From Paenibacillus sp. CAA11 (lineage in GTDB: Bacteria > Bacillota > Bacilli > Paenibacillales > Paenibacillaceae): a stretch of DNA of 64,000 bases. Shown one piece after another: positions 61,931 through 64,000 of this stretch. Within the stretch, counting starts at the first letter, position 1, and every line of letters begins with the position of its first letter. The position numbers and the translations under genes were made by a program. The notes beneath the pieces were generated by a model. The model was not told the origin of the DNA. It made no database searches and saw nothing but the letters and a program-made list of their open reading frames with translations. The stretch covers positions 4,824,411 to 4,888,410 of the forward strand of contig NZ_CP028922.1 in the NCBI RefSeq assembly GCF_003060825.1, read 5' to 3'.

Positions 61931-63475
61931 ATGTCGAAACAGAAAAATTATATGATTGGTGTAGATATCGGAACCACCAGCACGAAAGCAGTGTTGTTTG
62001 AAGAAGACGGCACGATTGTTGCTAAAGGCGGGGAGGAATATCCTCTATTCACCCCCACTCCGTCCATTGCGGAGCAGGATCCTGATCAAATTTTCATGGC
62101 AGTCTTAAGCTCTGTAAAACAAATTATGAATCAAAGCGGCATTGATCCGGCACAAGTCATGTTTGTTTCCTTCAGCTCTGCGATGCACAGCGTAGTACCT
62201 GTCGATGCAAATGGCGTACCTTTAATGAGAGGAATGACCTGGGCTGATAACCGGAGTGCCGAATGGACAGAGCGCCTCAAAATTGAAATGGGCGGTCACG
62301 AAATCTACCTAAGAACGGGAACCCCCATTCATCCTATGTCTCCGCTGACAAAGCTGCTGTGGATGAACCGGGAGGAGCCCGAGCTGTTCGCAGCAGCACA
62401 CAAATTTATTTCTATAAAAGAGTACATTTTCTTCAAATTATTCGGGGAATATGTCATTGATCATTCCATGGCATCATGTACGGGCCTCATGAATCTTGAG
62501 CGCCTGGAATGGGACGAGGAGGCACTGCGCATCGCCGGGGTAACTCCGGATCGCCTGTCCCGCCTTGTACCTACAACAGAGCAAATGCAAGGCTTAAGCC
62601 CGGTCTATGCTGACCAAATGGGACTTCGCGTAGATACTCCGTTCATTCTTGGGGCCAGCGATGGTGTCTTGTCCAATCTTGGCGTTAATGCCACCGAGCC
62701 CGGGGTTGTTGCCGTTACAATAGGTACCAGTGGCGCGATTCGCACGGTGGTTGATCGGCCAATCACGGATCCGAAGGGACGTATCTTCTGCTACGCTCTG
62801 ACGGAGAAGCATTGGGTTATCGGCGGGCCAGTGAACAACGGCGGTGTTATATTCCGCTGGGCAAGGGATGAGTTTGCCGCCGCAGAGGTAGAGACAGCAA
62901 AGCGTCTAGGAATCAGCCCTTACGATGTATTGACCAAAATCGTGGAACGGGTGCGGCCAGGTGCAGACGGCCTGATTTTCCACCCCTATCTTGCGGGCGA
63001 AAGAGCTCCTCTGTGGAACTCTAATGCACGGGGTTCCTTCTTCGGCTTAACGCTCAATCACCAAAAGGAGCATATGATCCGTGCGGTGCTCGAAGGGGTT
63101 ATATACAACCTCTATACGGTACTGCTTGCCATGGAGGAACAGATCGGACAGCCTAAGCGCATCCTCGCTACAGGCGGCTTTGCCCGCTCCCCACTCTGGA
63201 GACAAATGATGGCCGATATCTTCGATCAGCAGGTCATCATCCCAGAGAGCTTTGAGAGCTCCTGTCTAGGTGCAGTTGTTCTCGGTCTGTATGCAACCGG
63301 AAGAGTGGAGTCTCTGGACGTAGTAGCCGATATGGTCGGTGCTACGCATGAGCATACCCCCGTTAAGGAGCATGCGGCTGTGTACAAGGAGCTGCTGCCG
63401 ATCTTCATCCGCCTGTCTCGCAAGCTGGAAGAGGAATATGAGATGATCGCCAAATTCCAGCGCAAACTGGATTAG
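61931..63475 (+). CDS. gntK: gluconate kinase GntK (FGGY family)
   Basis: A 514-residue FGGY sugar kinase that phosphorylates gluconate to 6-phosphogluconate. Motifs: GVDIGTTSTKAVLFEEDG (phosphate 1), MTWADNRSAEWTE, EYIFFKLFGEYVIDHSMASCTGLMNL, GVVAVTIGTSGAIRT (phosphate 2), LAGERAPLWNSNARG and ATGGFARSPLWRQMMADIF (adenosine). GGAGAG precedes the ATG. No gntZ (6-phosphogluconate dehydrogenase) follows, unlike B. subtilis; product would enter the pentose phosphate or Entner-Doudoroff route elsewhere. Confidence 0.95.
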   Translation: MSKQKNYMIGVDIGTTSTKAVLFEEDGTIVAKGGEEYPLFTPTPSIAEQDPDQIFMAVLSSVKQIMNQSGIDPAQVMFVSFSSAMHSVVPVDANGVPLMRGMTWADNRSAEWTERLKIEMGGHEIYLRTGTPIHPMSPLTKLLWMNREEPELFAAAHKFISIKEYIFFKLFGEYVIDHSMASCTGLMNLERLEWDEEALRIAGVTPDRLSRLVPTTEQMQGLSPVYADQMGLRVDTPFILGASDGVLSNLGVNATEPGVVAVTIGTSGAIRTVVDRPITDPKGRIFCYALTEKHWVIGGPVNNGGVIFRWARDEFAAAEVETAKRLGISPYDVLTKIVERVRPGADGLIFHPYLAGERAPLWNSNARGSFFGLTLNHQKEHMIRAVLEGVIYNLYTVLLAMEEQIGQPKRILATGGFARSPLWRQMMADIFDQQVIIPESFESSCLGAVVLGLYATGRVESLDVVADMVGATHEHTPVKEHAAVYKELLPIFIRLSRKLEEEYEMIAKFQRKLD

Positions 63476-63518
63476 AAGCCGTTCTCTCAGATAACGAGCT
63501 TTCATTAATCACAGTTCA

Positions 63519-63549
63519 AAAGCCTGCAAACTTAAAGTTTGCAGGCTTT
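63519..63549 (+). terminator. intrinsic terminator of gntK
   Basis: AAGCCTGCAAACTT pairs with AAGTTTGCAGGCTT around a very short loop, followed by TTTTGTATTTTT. It ends the gnt unit before the origin. Confidence 0.85.
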
Positions 63550-63596
63550 TTGTATTTTTACGTATGCCGTTCTATAGAGAGGCTCACACTAGCATC

Positions 63597-63870
63597 AGTG
63601 GATAACTTTTCGCGAAAAAAGGGTTCTGTTCTGACAACCTGTGCACAATTTTATAAGAGTTTTTTCGGCTTCTGTCGAAATTTAAACAAATTATAAACAA
63701 TATGTAGTGGTGTGCGTTATTTTTATGCACAAGTTATTGAATTTGTGGATAAAAACCGTGAATTCATTGAAATGTAAGAGTTCTTTTGCTATGATTATAT
63801 TGCTTTTCGGTGTGAATATCTTTCTTTTCCTCCGCATTTATCAACAGCCTGTGGATAAAAATGTGAACAA
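63597..63870. promoter_or_regulatory. main DnaA-box cluster, upstream part of oriC
   Basis: TGTGGATAA occurs exactly at 63744-63752 and 63850-63858. One-base variants are AGTGGATAA (63597-63605), TTATGCACA (63723-63731) and TTATCAACA (63838-63846). Two-base variants are TGTGCACAA (63640), TTATAAACA (63691) and TGTGAACAA (63862). Boxes alternate in orientation and the DNA is AT-rich. This corresponds to incA/incB in front of dnaA in Bacillus. No gene lies here. Confidence 0.85.
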
Positions 63871-63916
63871 TTTTCTTTTATCCTCTTTCACTATATTACC
63901 GCCTTGCTGACTATTG

Positions 63917-64000
63917 GGGATAAAATTCCCCTTTATTTATGTTTTTTCGACGTTTTTATGGCTCAAGCCACAATTGGAGTTTTAAAAGGAGTGACAGTCT
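63917..64000 (+). promoter_or_regulatory. leader and ribosome binding site of dnaA (gene starts past the window)
   Basis: GGGGA-taaaat-TCCCC (63917-63932) is a small inverted repeat in the leader. AAAAGGAG (63984-63991) is a strong ribosome site nine bases before the end of the window. No dnaA codon can be read; its identity rests on the DnaA boxes and gene order. Confidence 0.65.

Noticed and set aside
63707..63910. 67-codon frame in the origin region
   Set aside because: It coincides with DnaA boxes and lacks a ribosome site; it is an accidental frame in AT-rich DNA.

Overview
The window looks like the replication-origin region of a spore-forming, Gram-positive Firmicute, most probably Paenibacillus or a close relative. 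Three things point there: the Bacillus-type origin order (rpmH-rnpA-yidC-jag-mnmE-mnmG-rsmG-noc-parA-parB); the walRK-yycHI-yycJ-htrA and rpsF-ssb-rpsR / dnaB-rplI-gdpP blocks; and sporulation genes (alpha/beta-type SASP, YyaC). The genus is inference. dnaA is not in the window, but a strong ribosome binding site ends the sequence and dnaA should begin just past base 64000.

Layout. 1-12.8 kb is accessory DNA built from small regulator/effector pairs (HxlR/RidA, MerR/SDR, MerR/dehydrogenase, LysR/MFS, Lrp/VOC) plus an SASP, a serine hydrolase and several broken genes. 12.8-24.7 kb holds rlmH, an HtrA-type protease and the WalRK cell-wall operon, followed by an M23 peptidase with a structured leader. 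24.7-42 kb holds an ABC exporter, purA (with PurBoxes), dnaB-rplI-gdpP-yybS, an LCP protein and a five-gene peptide ABC importer. 42.3-49.6 kb holds rpsF-ssb-rpsR, a decayed integrase beside tRNA-Ser, a candidate ncRNA, MscS, YyaC and a cysteine desulfurase-like gene. 49.6-59.2 kb is the classic origin block with two parS sites. 59.2-64 kb has a complete gluconate operon (gntR-gntP-gntK) between rpmH and the DnaA-box cluster upstream of dnaA.

Main discovery candidate. The last codons of rlmH (Glu-Pro-Tyr-His-Lys-stop) and their flank recur six times in the 8.6 kb downstream of rlmH, all in the same orientation; a probable seventh, damaged copy lies near 1.16 kb. In staphylococci this exact gene end is the attachment site of SCC elements (SCCmec). 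Here the copies divide the accessory region into modules. Three modules have short terminal inverted repeats (GGCGAA(AA) / TTTTCGCC), and two share a 177-bp end. I read the region as a tandem array of small SCC-like, non-autonomous cassettes at rlmH in a non-staphylococcal host. No recombinase gene is visible in the window.

Other points of interest are the gnt operon splitting the rpmH-dnaA origin interval, a 200-nt structured RNA candidate near 44 kb, a riboswitch-like leader before the M23 peptidase, and nearly intact MerR, GntR and PurR operators.
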